A DNA stretch of 64,000 nucleotides from Streptomyces sp. A2-16 (lineage in GTDB: Bacteria > Actinomycetota > Actinomycetes > Streptomycetales > Streptomycetaceae): positions 7,936,001 to 8,000,000 of the forward strand of contig NZ_CP063808.1 of the NCBI RefSeq assembly GCF_018128905.1. Direction: 5' to 3'. The notes under the pieces were generated by a model. The model was not told the origin of the DNA. It was given only the letters and a program-made list of their open reading frames with translations, and ran no database searches. Made by a program: the position numbers and the translations under genes. Below, in pieces: positions 1 through 8,223 of this stretch (the first letter of the stretch is position 1; each line of letters begins with the position of its first letter).

Positions 1-1012
1 CAAACTCCTGGATCTCATCCTGGAGTTGAAGAAGCAGGGCATCACCTCGATCATCATCTCCCACAAGCTCAACGAGATCCGCAAGGTCGCCGACTCGGTC
101 ACCATCCTCCGCGACGGGCAGACCATCGAGACCCTCGACGTGAAGGCCGCGGAGACCACCGAGGACCGGATCATCTCCGGCATGGTGGGCCGCGACCTCG
201 ACCACCGGTTCCCCGAACGCACCGCGTACAAGGGCGAGTTGGACCAGGCTCCGGCGCTGGAGATCCGCGACTGGACTGTGCACCACCCGATCGACCAGCA
301 GCGCAAGGTGGTCGACGACGTGTCGATCGACGTCAAGCGCGGGGAGATCGTCGGCATCGCGGGCCTGATGGGCGCCGGGCGCACCGAACTCGCGATGAGC
401 GTCTTCGGCCGCAGCTACGGCCGGCACGCAGCGGGCACGGTCCTCAAGGACGGCAGGGAGATCCGTACCAAGACGGTCGCCGAGGCGGTCGGGCACGGCA
501 TCGCCTACGTGACCGAGGACCGCAAGCACTACGGCCTCAACCTCATCGACACCATCAACCGCAACATCTCGCTCAGCGCTCTGGGCAAGGTGGCCAAGCG
601 GGGGATCGTCGACGAGCACGAGGAGCGGAAGGTCGCCGAGGGCTTCCGCAAGTCCATGAACATCAAGGCGCCGACCGTCTTCGAGCCGGTGGGCAAGCTG
701 TCCGGCGGCAACCAGCAGAAGGTCGTCCTCAGCAAGTGGATCTTCGCGGGTCCCGATGTGCTGATCCTGGACGAACCCACGCGCGGCATCGACGTCGGCG
801 CCAAGTACGAGATCTACACCGTCATCGACCAGCTGGCCGCCCAGGGCAAGGCGGTCGTCTTCATCTCCTCCGAGCTGCCCGAACTGCTCGGTATGTGCGA
901 CCGCATCTACACGATGGCCGCCGGGCGGCTCACCGGTGAGTTCTCGCGGGAAGAGGCCTCGCAGGAATCGCTGATGCGTCAGATGACCAAGGACAAAGAG
1001 GTAACCCGATGA
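1..1012 (+). CDS. Sugar ABC transporter ATP-binding protein, XylG/MmsA type (5' truncated)
   Basis: This is the C-terminal part of a double-NBD sugar import ATPase. The reading frame is open from base 2, so the start codon lies outside the window. What remains covers the end of the first nucleotide-binding domain (IIISHKLNEI switch region) and all of the second. The second domain has the degenerate Walker A GLMGAGRTE usual for the inactive half of these ATPases, the signature LSGGNQQK, and Walker B VLILDEPTRGIDVG. The family couples ATP hydrolysis at the inner face of the membrane to uptake of pentoses or other monosaccharides. The gene overlaps the next permease by ATGA, so the two are translationally coupled. 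The mutarotase downstream supports a monosaccharide cargo. Xylose, arabinose or galactose cannot be told apart without the binding protein, which is outside the window. Confidence 0.95.
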   Translation, partial: KLLDLILELKKQGITSIIISHKLNEIRKVADSVTILRDGQTIETLDVKAAETTEDRIISGMVGRDLDHRFPERTAYKGELDQAPALEIRDWTVHHPIDQQRKVVDDVSIDVKRGEIVGIAGLMGAGRTELAMSVFGRSYGRHAAGTVLKDGREIRTKTVAEAVGHGIAYVTEDRKHYGLNLIDTINRNISLSALGKVAKRGIVDEHEERKVAEGFRKSMNIKAPTVFEPVGKLSGGNQQKVVLSKWIFAGPDVLILDEPTRGIDVGAKYEIYTVIDQLAAQGKAVVFISSELPELLGMCDRIYTMAAGRLTGEFSREEASQESLMRQMTKDKEVTR

Positions 1013-2253
1013 GCACGAACGTGACCAAGGGCCCGGCGGTGGCCCCGCCCGGGAAGAGCGGAGGTAAGGCCGCCGACGGCGGACTGCTGCAGCTGATGCT
1101 GGACGGTCTGCGCCGCAACATGCGCCAGTACGGCATGCTGATCGCCCTCGGCCTGATCGTCGCCCTGTTCGCCGTCTGGACCGACGGTGACCTGCTGCTG
1201 CCGCGCAACGTCTCCAACCTGGTCCTGCAGAACTCCTACGTCCTGATCCTCGCGATCGGCATGATGCTGGTCATCATCGCGGGACACATCGACCTGTCGG
1301 TCGGTTCGCTGACCGCGTTCGTGGGCGCCTTCGCGGCCGTGCTGACCGTGCGGCACGACGTGCCATGGCCACTCGCCGTGGCGCTGTGTCTGCTGGTCGG
1401 CGCGGTGGCGGGCTCGATGCAGGGCTTCCTCATCGCCTATCTCGGCATACCGTCGTTCATCGTCACCCTCGCCGGCATGCTGGTCTTCCGCGGCTTCACC
1501 GAGATCCTGCTGGAGGGCCAGACCCTCGGCCCGTTCCCGAACGGCCTGCAGAAGATCGGCAACGGATTCCTGCCGGAGGTCGGCCCGGAGACCAACTACC
1601 ACAACATCACATTGCTCCTGGGCCTGGTCCTGATCGTCTTCGTGGTCGTCCAGGAGGTCCGTGACCGCAGGCGCCAGCAGGAGTTCGCCCTCGATGTGCT
1701 GCCGCGGAACATCTTCCTGCTCAAGCTCGTCTCCATCGTGGCCGCGGCCCTCGTCGTCACCATGCTGCTCGCCAGCTACAAGGGTGCGCCGATCATCCTG
1801 CTGATCCTCGGCGTCCTGGTCGTCGGCTACGGCTACGTCATGCGCAACGCCGTCTTCGGCCGCCACATCTACGCGATCGGCGGCAACCTGCCGGCGGCGA
1901 AGCTGTCCGGTGTGAAGGACAAGAAGGTCACCTTCCTGGTCTTCCTGAACATGGGCGCGCTCGCGGCCCTGGCGGGTCTGGCGATCGCCGCCCGGCTGAA
2001 CGCGGCCTCCCCGAAGGCGGGCCTCAACTACGAACTCGAGGCCATCGCCTCGGCGTTCATCGGTGGCGCGTCCATGAGCGGCGGTGTCGGCACCGTCCTC
2101 GGCGCGATCATCGGCGGTCTCGTCCTCGGTGTGCTGAACAACGGCATGAACCTCCTCAGCGTCGGCTCCGACTGGCAGCAGGTCATCAAGGGCCTGGCCC
2201 TGCTGGCGGCGGTCGGTTTCGACGTGTGGAACAAGCGCAGGGTCGGTTCGTAG
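1009..2253 (+). CDS. Sugar ABC transporter permease, XylH/MmsB type
   Basis: This 414-residue polytopic inner-membrane protein forms the channel for the ATPase encoded upstream. The N-terminus is cytosolic (Lys/Gly-rich, about residues 1-35). It is followed by about ten hydrophobic segments starting near MLIALGLIVALFAV. The motif GHIDLSVGSLTAFVGA is typical of the BPD_transp_2 family (AraH/RbsC/XylH). The C-terminal region has the usual AIASAFIGGASMSGGVGT motif. The central hydrophilic insert around VQEVRDRRRQQ is typical of the longer XylH/MmsB subgroup. The start is the ATG that overlaps the TGA of the ATPase gene. A strong GC-rich hairpin follows 17 bp after the stop. Confidence 0.95.
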   Translation: MSTNVTKGPAVAPPGKSGGKAADGGLLQLMLDGLRRNMRQYGMLIALGLIVALFAVWTDGDLLLPRNVSNLVLQNSYVLILAIGMMLVIIAGHIDLSVGSLTAFVGAFAAVLTVRHDVPWPLAVALCLLVGAVAGSMQGFLIAYLGIPSFIVTLAGMLVFRGFTEILLEGQTLGPFPNGLQKIGNGFLPEVGPETNYHNITLLLGLVLIVFVVVQEVRDRRRQQEFALDVLPRNIFLLKLVSIVAAALVVTMLLASYKGAPIILLILGVLVVGYGYVMRNAVFGRHIYAIGGNLPAAKLSGVKDKKVTFLVFLNMGALAALAGLAIAARLNAASPKAGLNYELEAIASAFIGGASMSGGVGTVLGAIIGGLVLGVLNNGMNLLSVGSDWQQVIKGLALLAAVGFDVWNKRRVGS

Positions 2254-2270
2254 ACCGGACCGACCGGACC

Positions 2271-2294
2271 GGGCCCCGCCGCAAGGCGGGGCCC
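2271..2294 (+). terminator. GC-rich hairpin after the sugar permease gene
   Basis: A perfect 10-bp inverted repeat (GGGCCCCGCC and GGCGGGGCCC) is separated by a GCAA tetraloop and followed by TTCCC. There is no long T tract, as is usual in Streptomyces. It sits between the permease and the epimerase. It probably attenuates or ends the transporter transcript, leaving some read-through into the epimerase gene. Confidence 0.75.
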
Positions 2295-2320
2295 TTCCCG
2301 TGGGAGGAGAGGAAAGACCG

Positions 2321-3367
2321 GTGAAGACGCTCTTCGGCAGGCTCGCCGACGGGACCGAGGTCGACCGGTGGTCGCTGGAGAACGGCGGCACACGGCTGAA
2401 GGTCCTGTCCTACGGCGGCGTCGTGCAGTCCCTGGAGATCCCGGACCGCGAGGGTCGCTACGCCAACGTCACGGCGGGCTTCGACAACATCGAGGACTAC
2501 GTCGCCAGGACCCCGTACTTCGGCGCGCTGATCGGGCGGTACGGCAACCGCATCGCCAAGGGCCGGTTCACCCTCGACGGCAAGAGCCACCAGCTCTCCG
2601 TCAACGACGGGGTCAACAGCCTGCACGGCGGCACCCAGGGCTTCGACAAGCGGGTGTGGCACGTCGAGCCGTTCACCAAGGGCTCGGACGTCGGCCTGCA
2701 CCTGTACTGCACGTCCGTCGACGGCGAGATGGGCTACCCGGGCACCCTCGAGGTGAAGGTGACCTACACCCTCACCCGGCACGGCGACTGGCGGATCGAC
2801 TACGAGGCCACCACCGACAAGGCCACCGTCGTCAACCTGACCAGCCACGTGTACTGGAACCTCGGCGGCGAGGGCACCGGCACCATCGAGGACCACGAGC
2901 TGCGGATCGCCGCCTCGCGCTACACGCCCACCGACTCGGGTCTGATCCCCACCGGTGAGCCGGCGGAGGTCGCGGGCACCCCCTTCGACTTCCGCAAGGG
3001 CAAGGCGATCGGCCGGGACATCCGCACCGGCCACCCCCAGCTGGTCATCGCCAAGGGCTTCGACCACAACTGGGTCCTCGACAAGGGGATCACGGCCGAG
3101 CCAGAGCACGTGGCGAGCCTGCGCGACCCGCACTCCGGCCGCACCCTGAAGATCGCCACCAGCGAGCCCGGTCTGCAGTTCTACTCGGGCAACTTCCTCG
3201 ACGGCACCCTGGTCGGCCCCTCCGGCCACACCTACCGCCAGGGGGACGCGCTGTGCCTGGAGACCCAGCACTTCCCGGACTCTCCGAACCACCCGTCGTT
3301 CCCGTCCACGGTGCTGCGGCCGGGGCAGCAGCACCGGACCACGACGATCCACACATTCGGCTCCTGA
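2321..3367 (+). CDS. Aldose 1-epimerase (mutarotase)
   Basis: Mutarotases interconvert the alpha and beta anomers of aldoses such as galactose, glucose, xylose or arabinose in the cytosol. The 348-residue product has the family signatures: GRYGNRIAKGRF, LHGG (substrate-binding His), NLTSHVYWNLGG (catalytic His) and a C-terminal SEPGLQFYSGNFLDG carrying the catalytic Glu. I chose GTG at 2321 because the strong ribosome-binding sequence GGAGGAGAGG ends about 8 bases upstream. An in-frame GTG at 2300 would put that site inside the gene. It lies 67 bp after the sugar permease, beyond a hairpin, and fits processing of the imported sugar. Confidence 0.93.
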   Translation: MKTLFGRLADGTEVDRWSLENGGTRLKVLSYGGVVQSLEIPDREGRYANVTAGFDNIEDYVARTPYFGALIGRYGNRIAKGRFTLDGKSHQLSVNDGVNSLHGGTQGFDKRVWHVEPFTKGSDVGLHLYCTSVDGEMGYPGTLEVKVTYTLTRHGDWRIDYEATTDKATVVNLTSHVYWNLGGEGTGTIEDHELRIAASRYTPTDSGLIPTGEPAEVAGTPFDFRKGKAIGRDIRTGHPQLVIAKGFDHNWVLDKGITAEPEHVASLRDPHSGRTLKIATSEPGLQFYSGNFLDGTLVGPSGHTYRQGDALCLETQHFPDSPNHPSFPSTVLRPGQQHRTTTIHTFGS

Positions 3368-3542
3368 CCTGGTGAGATGAGGAGATCGGGCCCGGGGTTC
3401 CCGAACTCACACTTCTTTCACACCCGTTGAACAGCGCCACGCAGGCATCCGTATGTAAGGGCGGCCCGTGCTCCCCCGCGCGGGCCACCCAATGACGACG
3501 GGCCCGGTCGTCCCCGCCAGGCCCGCCCCGTACGGAGGTTCC

Positions 3543-5156
3543 ATGGCCGACAACGTCACCTCGTTGTTCCGCAGCACGGCTGCGCACAGCCCGTCCATGG
3601 CGGCGCTGGCACGTGAGGGCGGCGACGGGACGGGGCCGGTGGACTTCTGTATCCCCTGCAATCCCTACTTTCCCACTCCGGCGATGATGGACACCATGGC
3701 CGCGCGGCTGAAGGACATCATCACCTACTACCCCAGCAGCGCCGACACGATCACCGCCGAGCTGTGCAACCTGCTCCAACTGCCGCCACAGGCCGTGGCG
3801 ATGGGCAACGGCTCGACCGAACTGATCACCTGGATCGACCACCTGCTGGTCCGCGAGTCCCTCGCCATCCCCGTCCCCACCTTCGGCCGCTGGACCGACC
3901 AGCCGATGGAGACCGGCAAGCGGGTCGACATGTTCCCGCTCCAGGAGTCCAGCGGATTCGCCCTGGACCTCGCGCAGTACGCCGAGTTCATACGCACCCG
4001 GGGCACGCGGGTCGCGGTCATCTGCAACCCGAACAACCCCGACGGCGGCTTCCTCCACAAGCACGCGCTCGTGCAGTTCATGGACGCCATGGCCGACCTG
4101 GACCTCATCGTCATCGACGAGTCCTTCCTGGAGTTCGCCGACGCCGAGCAGGAGCCGAGCGTCGTCCAGGAGGCGATGATCCGGCCGAACGTCATCGTCC
4201 TGCGCAGCCTCGGCAAGAACTTCGGCCTGCACGGCATCCGCTTCGGCTACATGGTCGCCAACCCCGCGCTGGCGGGCCGGGTCCGCTCGATGCTGCCGAA
4301 GTGGAACCTCAACGCCTTCGCCGAGTACGTGGTGTTCATGCTCAAGGAGCACGGCGCCGAGTACGCGCAGAGTCTCCACCAGGTCCGCCGGGACCGCCTC
4401 GACATGGCGAGCCAGCTCGCCGCGCTGCCCGGTCTGACCGTCTACCCCTCGCAGGGGAACTTCCTCTTCGTGCGCCTGCCCGTCGGCGCCGAGGGCACCG
4501 TGGTCCGGGACCGGATGCTCACCGAGCACCGCATCCTCGTCCGCGAGTGCGGCAACAAGATCGGTTCCTCCAGCCGCTTCCTGCGGCTCGTGGTGCGCCC
4601 CCAGGTGGATGTGCGTCGCCTGGTGTCCGGCCTGGAACAGGTGCTCTACGGGACCAGGAGGGGAGCCGCCGTGCCCGAGCTCGCTCAAGGGACCAGCTAC
4701 AGCTCGGGTACGGCGGCAGTGGACCGCCTGGTCGGCCAGACCAACGGGGCCGGCATGCAGGACCTCGCGGCGATGGCCGTCGGCGGTTCCGGCGCCGGGG
4801 TCGGCATGCCGATGCCGATCGCGCAGCCGGTGGCGGTGGCCGCGGCGCCGTCCATGGGGGCGCCGATGCCGAGTCAGATGCCGGCTCAGATGCCCGCGCC
4901 GACGCCCTTCCCGGCTCCGGCCCCGATGCCCGCGCCCGCTCCCCCGCCGCCCGCTCCGGCGCCGATGCCGTTCAGCGCGCCGAGCGGACCGACCCCGCCG
5001 GGAGTTCCGGCCCGTGGTGGGCTCACCGCCGCGCAGGTACGGGGGATGACGGCGCCTTCGCCCGGGGTCCCCGAGGAGCTGTCGACGGCCCCCGCCACCG
5101 GCTGGCCCAACGCTCAGAGCTGGCCCAACGCGGCGGGCATGGGGCAGGTCGGCTGA
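3543..5156 (+). CDS. Class I/II PLP-dependent aminotransferase (HisC/CobD-like) with Pro/Met/Ala-rich C-terminal tail
   Basis: Residues 1 to about 375 form a fold-type I aminotransferase of the histidinol-phosphate aminotransferase/CobD group. Visible motifs are CNPNNPDGG, VIDESFLEF with the PLP-ring Asp, and SLGKNFGLHGIRFGY containing the Schiff-base Lys. The substrate cannot be read from sequence. Residues 377-537 are low-complexity, rich in Pro, Met and Ala (MPAPAPPPPAPAPMP), with no recognisable domain and not part of a normal HisC. ATG 3543 is preferred over in-frame GTG 3468 because TACGGAGGTTCC precedes it. An internal GTG at 4671 begins exactly where the tail begins and has its own good ribosome-binding site (see findings). 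The convergent GH43 gene ends 6 bp downstream. Confidence 0.88.
   Translation: MADNVTSLFRSTAAHSPSMAALAREGGDGTGPVDFCIPCNPYFPTPAMMDTMAARLKDIITYYPSSADTITAELCNLLQLPPQAVAMGNGSTELITWIDHLLVRESLAIPVPTFGRWTDQPMETGKRVDMFPLQESSGFALDLAQYAEFIRTRGTRVAVICNPNNPDGGFLHKHALVQFMDAMADLDLIVIDESFLEFADAEQEPSVVQEAMIRPNVIVLRSLGKNFGLHGIRFGYMVANPALAGRVRSMLPKWNLNAFAEYVVFMLKEHGAEYAQSLHQVRRDRLDMASQLAALPGLTVYPSQGNFLFVRLPVGAEGTVVRDRMLTEHRILVRECGNKIGSSSRFLRLVVRPQVDVRRLVSGLEQVLYGTRRGAAVPELAQGTSYSSGTAAVDRLVGQTNGAGMQDLAAMAVGGSGAGVGMPMPIAQPVAVAAAPSMGAPMPSQMPAQMPAPTPFPAPAPMPAPAPPPPAPAPMPFSAPSGPTPPGVPARGGLTAAQVRGMTAPSPGVPEELSTAPATGWPNAQSWPNAAGMGQVG
4657..4673 (+). promoter_or_regulatory. Internal ribosome-binding site and in-frame GTG at the tail boundary of the aminotransferase gene
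   Basis: AGGAGGGG followed by a short spacer and GTG at 4671 lies in frame within the aminotransferase gene, precisely where the PLP domain gives way to the Pro/Met/Ala-rich tail. This could allow separate translation of a 161-residue tail protein, or it may be a scar of an ancient gene fusion. Whether it is used cannot be told from sequence. Confidence 0.4.
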
Positions 5157-5162
5157 GCGGCG

Positions 5163-6119
5163 TCAGTAGGCCACCGGCCAGCCGCTGCTCCAGTTCAGGA
5201 GATTGATGCCGAGCTTGGGTGTGCCGTTGTCGTTGCCGTCGTAGTAGTGGTAGACGATCAGGTCGCCGTCGGAGTCGTTCATGATCGACTGACCGCCGGG
5301 GCCGATGTACCGGCCGTGCGACTCCAGGACCGGGGTGCCGCCGTTGTTCGTCATCGGGACGCCGTTCCTGTCGACGTACGGCCCGGTGACGCCGGTGGCC
5401 CGGCCGACCTTGACCTTGTAGGTCGAGCCGGTGCCGGCGCAGCAGGTGTCGTAGGAGGCGAAGAGGTAGTAGTAGCCGCCGCGCTTGACGATGTACGGCG
5501 CCTCGACGGCCTTGGTCCCGGTGGGGCGGGAGGCGATGGAGTACCGGGTGGTGTCGGTGGCGAGCTGCTTGCCGGTGGCCGGGTTGAGCTGGATCATCTT
5601 CAGGCCGGTCCACCAGCTCCCGAAGGACAGCCACCACGTGCCGTCGCCGTCGACGAACAGGTTCGGGTCGATGGCGTTGTAGTCGCTGGAGGTGGTGGAG
5701 GTGTACACCGTGCCCTGGTCGGTCCAGGAACCCGGCAGGCCCGTGGCGGAGGTCGCGAGGCCTATCGCGGACTTGTTGGAGCCGAAGGTCGAGACGGCGT
5801 AGTACATCAGGTACTTGCCGCCCTGGTAGGAGATGTCGGGTGCCCAGGCCTCGGTGGCGTACGAGGACCACCAGCCCGGCTTCGTGGAGAAGGCGTCGCC
5901 GCCGGCCGTGAACGCGATCCGGTCGGTGGAGGTGCGGTAGCCGAGGCCGCCGCCGGTGCCGTACAGCAGATAGCGGCCCGCCGACGTACGGATCATCGTC
6001 GGGTCGTGGACGGTGGTGGCGCCGGTGACGGTTCCGGGGTTGGGGTAAGCGGAGGCCGTGCCCGGGATCAGGGCCAGCAGGAAGGCGACGGGGACGGCCA
6101 GAAGCGAGGTGCGGCGCAC
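5163..6119 (-). CDS. Secreted GH43 arabinan endo-1,5-alpha-L-arabinosidase
   Basis: A 318-residue extracellular glycosidase that cuts alpha-1,5-arabinan. A Sec signal peptide is clear: Arg-Arg, then SLLAVPVAFLLALIPG, ending at TASA-YP. The mature part is a five-bladed GH43 propeller. It has the base Asp in VHDPTMIR, an Asp in NAIDPNLF, the Glu in KAVEAPYIV as candidate acid, and a Cys pair in DTCCAG. GTG 6119 is chosen because GAAGGAG lies at ideal distance and the signal peptide starts there; the frame extends further upstream without a plausible leader. It is a paralogue of the GH43 gene at 19929-20894 and carries a near-identical promoter (6151-6220), so both are probably induced together. 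Confidence 0.93.
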   Translation of the reverse strand: MRRTSLLAVPVAFLLALIPGTASAYPNPGTVTGATTVHDPTMIRTSAGRYLLYGTGGGLGYRTSTDRIAFTAGGDAFSTKPGWWSSYATEAWAPDISYQGGKYLMYYAVSTFGSNKSAIGLATSATGLPGSWTDQGTVYTSTTSSDYNAIDPNLFVDGDGTWWLSFGSWWTGLKMIQLNPATGKQLATDTTRYSIASRPTGTKAVEAPYIVKRGGYYYLFASYDTCCAGTGSTYKVKVGRATGVTGPYVDRNGVPMTNNGGTPVLESHGRYIGPGGQSIMNDSDGDLIVYHYYDGNDNGTPKLGINLLNWSSGWPVAY

Positions 6120-6150
6120 GCTGACTCCTTCGAGGATGCGGGTGGGGGGA

Positions 6151-6220
6151 TGTTCGACATGCCGATCACCGATCAGAGCTTCGGACGGGACCGTAGAATC
6201 GAACCCCTTGCGCGTCAATG
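6151..6220 (-). promoter_or_regulatory. Promoter and operator region of the GH43 arabinanase gene
   Basis: Reading the minus strand, TTGACG (6218-6213) and TACGGT (6195-6190) are separated by exactly 17 bp, a consensus housekeeping-sigma promoter. Downstream are CCCGTCCGAAG and a TTCGA-type half palindrome at 6151-6164. Each of these blocks recurs with the same spacing upstream of the arabino-oligosaccharide operon at 24068-24137. This suggests one shared regulator, probably LacI-type given the sugar context. Confidence 0.7.
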
Positions 6221-6269
6221 ACCCGCGCACACCTCAGCGGTCGCCGGGTGCTCCCCGCACGCCGTGGGC

Positions 6270-6800
6270 TCAGCCGACCTGTTCGAAGACCATCGACCAC
6301 CAGCTGTCCGGCTGGGCGAACGCGTAGGCGTCGCGGGCCTTGAGGTACTCGACGAGTTTGTCGGTGTAGGGGGCGCGGTCCTGGGGCGCGGCCTGCTTCA
6401 GGTGCTCGGTGCGCAGGGCGAAGCGGTACAGGAACTCGACGAAGTCGGCGAGGGTGCGGTTCACGATCTCGGCGCGCGGCTCCGCGTCGAACGACATGAG
6501 GATGACGTAGCCGCGGTCCATGTCGAGGCAGTACCGCATCGCGGGATCGTCGGTGGGGCCGCCGAGGACGAGGATGTGGGTCTCCTCGCCGCCCGCGCCG
6601 ACCGGCACCACGGTGAAGGGATCGGGTCCCTCCTCGGCGGTGTCGAGGGTGAACAGGACGTCGACGAAGACGGGTACGCCGACCTCGCACAGCACCTCGG
6701 CATCGGCCTCGGACAGTCCGCGCTCCTCGGCGACGGCCCGGTCCAGCGTGACCACGCGGTCCGCGCCGAACAGCTCCGTCATCTCGTCATGGGTGGCCAT
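6270..6800 (-). CDS. SUKH-4-like immunity protein
   Basis: A 176-residue acidic protein with the look of the SUKH-4 family: an N-terminal segment around residues 25-45, a central beta-rich stretch (FTVVPVGAGGEETHILVLGG), and a C-terminal helical part with NRTLADFVEFLYRF. SUKH proteins neutralise nuclease or deaminase toxins of polymorphic toxin systems by binding the toxin domain. The gene lies in the same orientation 66 bp downstream of another SUKH-like gene and the HNH-type toxin gene, which supports the assignment. ATG 6800 is preceded by AGAGGAC. There is no signal peptide, so it is cytosolic. The protein could also be an orphan immunity gene kept from a lost toxin. Confidence 0.7.
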   Translation of the reverse strand: MATHDEMTELFGADRVVTLDRAVAEERGLSEADAEVLCEVGVPVFVDVLFTLDTAEEGPDPFTVVPVGAGGEETHILVLGGPTDDPAMRYCLDMDRGYVILMSFDAEPRAEIVNRTLADFVEFLYRFALRTEHLKQAAPQDRAPYTDKLVEYLKARDAYAFAQPDSWWSMVFEQVG

Positions 6801-6866
6801 GCGTCCTCTGCTTTCCCTTCGTCGTGCACTCGTCCGGCCGGAACCAGCGCGTCGGCGTCCGGCGGC

Positions 6867-7421
6867 TCAGCCGGCCAGACCGGCCCGTCGCAGCAGCTTC
6901 AGCCAGTCGTCGTACTCCACCAGTTCGTCGTCCACCTCGGCCAGCCGCCGGTACGCGTCGTACGTGGCCAGCCGGTCCAGGAAGTACGCCGTCACGCCGG
7001 GCGCGAGTTCGTCGAAGCGCTCCGCGTCGACCCAGTCGGGGCCCGCGTGCGGGGCGCCGAGGACGCCGCCGCCCGCGCGGTCGAGGAACACCGGCGCCTC
7101 GTGGACCATCCCGACGCAGTACAGCTTCTCCGGGGACAGCGGCAGCGGGGAGCCGGCCACCGGCTCGCAGTAGAACTGGTGCTCCTCGGCCTCCTCCAGC
7201 CCGAAGAGCTGCACGGACGGCCCGCAGCTCGCGCCGTCCAGCACACGGCAGAAGTCCAGGAACTCCCGGGGCACCCCGTCGGCCTCCGCGGCGGCGGCCG
7301 ACTCCTCGTCGATCGTCCCGCCGAGCGTGTGCGACAGCACGTCCGGGCTCTGCGCCAGTGCCGTCCGCAGAGCGTCCACCGTCGCGATCAGACGGGAGGA
7401 CGCCGGGCTCGCGCTAGTCAT
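6867..7421 (-). CDS. SMI1/KNR4 (SUKH)-like cognate immunity protein
   Basis: A 184-residue acidic cytosolic protein. The PREFLDFCRVLDGASCG segment followed by QLFGLEEAEEHQFY resembles the SUKH superfamily pattern of a helix, a Gly-containing turn and a beta strand. The start ATG overlaps the end of the HNH-type toxin gene by 8 bp. That position, directly after and overlapping the toxin, is the classic place of the cognate immunity gene and is stronger evidence than the sequence similarity. A second SUKH-like gene follows. I infer that this one protects against the adjacent toxin. Confidence 0.65.
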   Translation of the reverse strand: MTSASPASSRLIATVDALRTALAQSPDVLSHTLGGTIDEESAAAAEADGVPREFLDFCRVLDGASCGPSVQLFGLEEAEEHQFYCEPVAGSPLPLSPEKLYCVGMVHEAPVFLDRAGGGVLGAPHAGPDWVDAERFDELAPGVTAYFLDRLATYDAYRRLAEVDDELVEYDDWLKLLRRAGLAG

Positions 7422-8223
7422 CTGGCCACCACTTGATGTCGATGTTGATCGGATTGCCGTCCGGAAGATCCTTGATCTGCGGACGGATCTGCTGCGTGCC
7501 GATGTCGTAGTTCGTCGTCCGGTCGAGCATGCGCAGGTTACGCCACGCGTCCGGACCGCCGGTCTGCAGTTCGTTGACGTGGTCGGGTTGCATTTTACGG
7601 GCGGCCACCGCGGCCTCTTCGGCGAAGTCGGGGTCGTCCTTGTGGTTCCTGCGGATCAGTGCTTCCAGCGCGCCCTTGTACTGCGCGGTGATCTGCTTGT
7701 CCCGGTAGTCCTCGGTCTTGCCCTTGAACTTGAAGAGCTTGCCCTCCTCGCCGAGGCGCTGCAGGGCCCGGGCCTTGCGCTCGAACGCCTGCTTGGGCAT
7801 CCCGGGCTTCCACTCCAGGGTGACGGTGTGCGGGTCCTTGGTCGTGTCCGGCCGGTCCTTGCCGATCCCGCCGCCGTCCCGGACCGTGTCCTGGTCGCGG
7901 GAACGCTTGACGATGCCCTGCAGCATCGTCTCGATGTTCTTGTCGTTGCGCGCGTGGTTGTCGCCCATGGCGCGCACGCCCTTGGACACGTCCTGGAGGT
8001 GCTTGTGGAGCTGGTCCTCGGCCTCCTCGATGGCCCTGAGGATCTTCTCGGCGCCGGTCTCGACGGCCGCCGCCAGGGCGCCCTTGCCCCGGGTCCGGTC
8101 CAGCCCGGCGCGACTGCGGCGCAGGTGGGGGCGGGCACCGGACTCGTGCTCGTCGGCCTGGGTGGTGATCCGGTCGGCCAGCCGGTCGTGGAGGTCCTTG
8201 TCGCTGCGTACGGTGTCGCTCAC
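7414..8223 (-). CDS. Polymorphic toxin with C-terminal HNH-like nuclease domain
   Basis: A 269-residue protein in two parts. Residues 1 to about 130 are charged and helical with heptad-like Leu spacing, resembling an ESX or WXG-type coiled-coil lead. Residues about 190-269 carry MQPDHVNELQTGG, then DAWRNLRML and TTNYDIGTQQI. That Asp-His, Leu-Gln-x-Gly-Gly, Asn-Leu, Asn pattern matches HNH-family toxin nucleases, so DNA cleavage in competitors is the likely activity. The GTG start at 8223 overlaps the TGA of the WXG100-like gene (GTGA), so it is translationally coupled to that carrier. The end overlaps the immunity gene. No signal peptide is present; export would depend on the WXG partner or an ESX system not seen in this window. 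Confidence 0.65.
   Translation of the reverse strand: MSDTVRSDKDLHDRLADRITTQADEHESGARPHLRRSRAGLDRTRGKGALAAAVETGAEKILRAIEEAEDQLHKHLQDVSKGVRAMGDNHARNDKNIETMLQGIVKRSRDQDTVRDGGGIGKDRPDTTKDPHTVTLEWKPGMPKQAFERKARALQRLGEEGKLFKFKGKTEDYRDKQITAQYKGALEALIRRNHKDDPDFAEEAAVAARKMQPDHVNELQTGGPDAWRNLRMLDRTTNYDIGTQQIRPQIKDLPDGNPINIDIKWWPDD

Noticed and set aside
8220..8223. Possible frameshift splitting one toxin gene into two
   Set aside because: GTGA overlap with an acceptable GTG start is common in this region, and both proteins look complete at the junction. A sequencing frameshift cannot be excluded fully.
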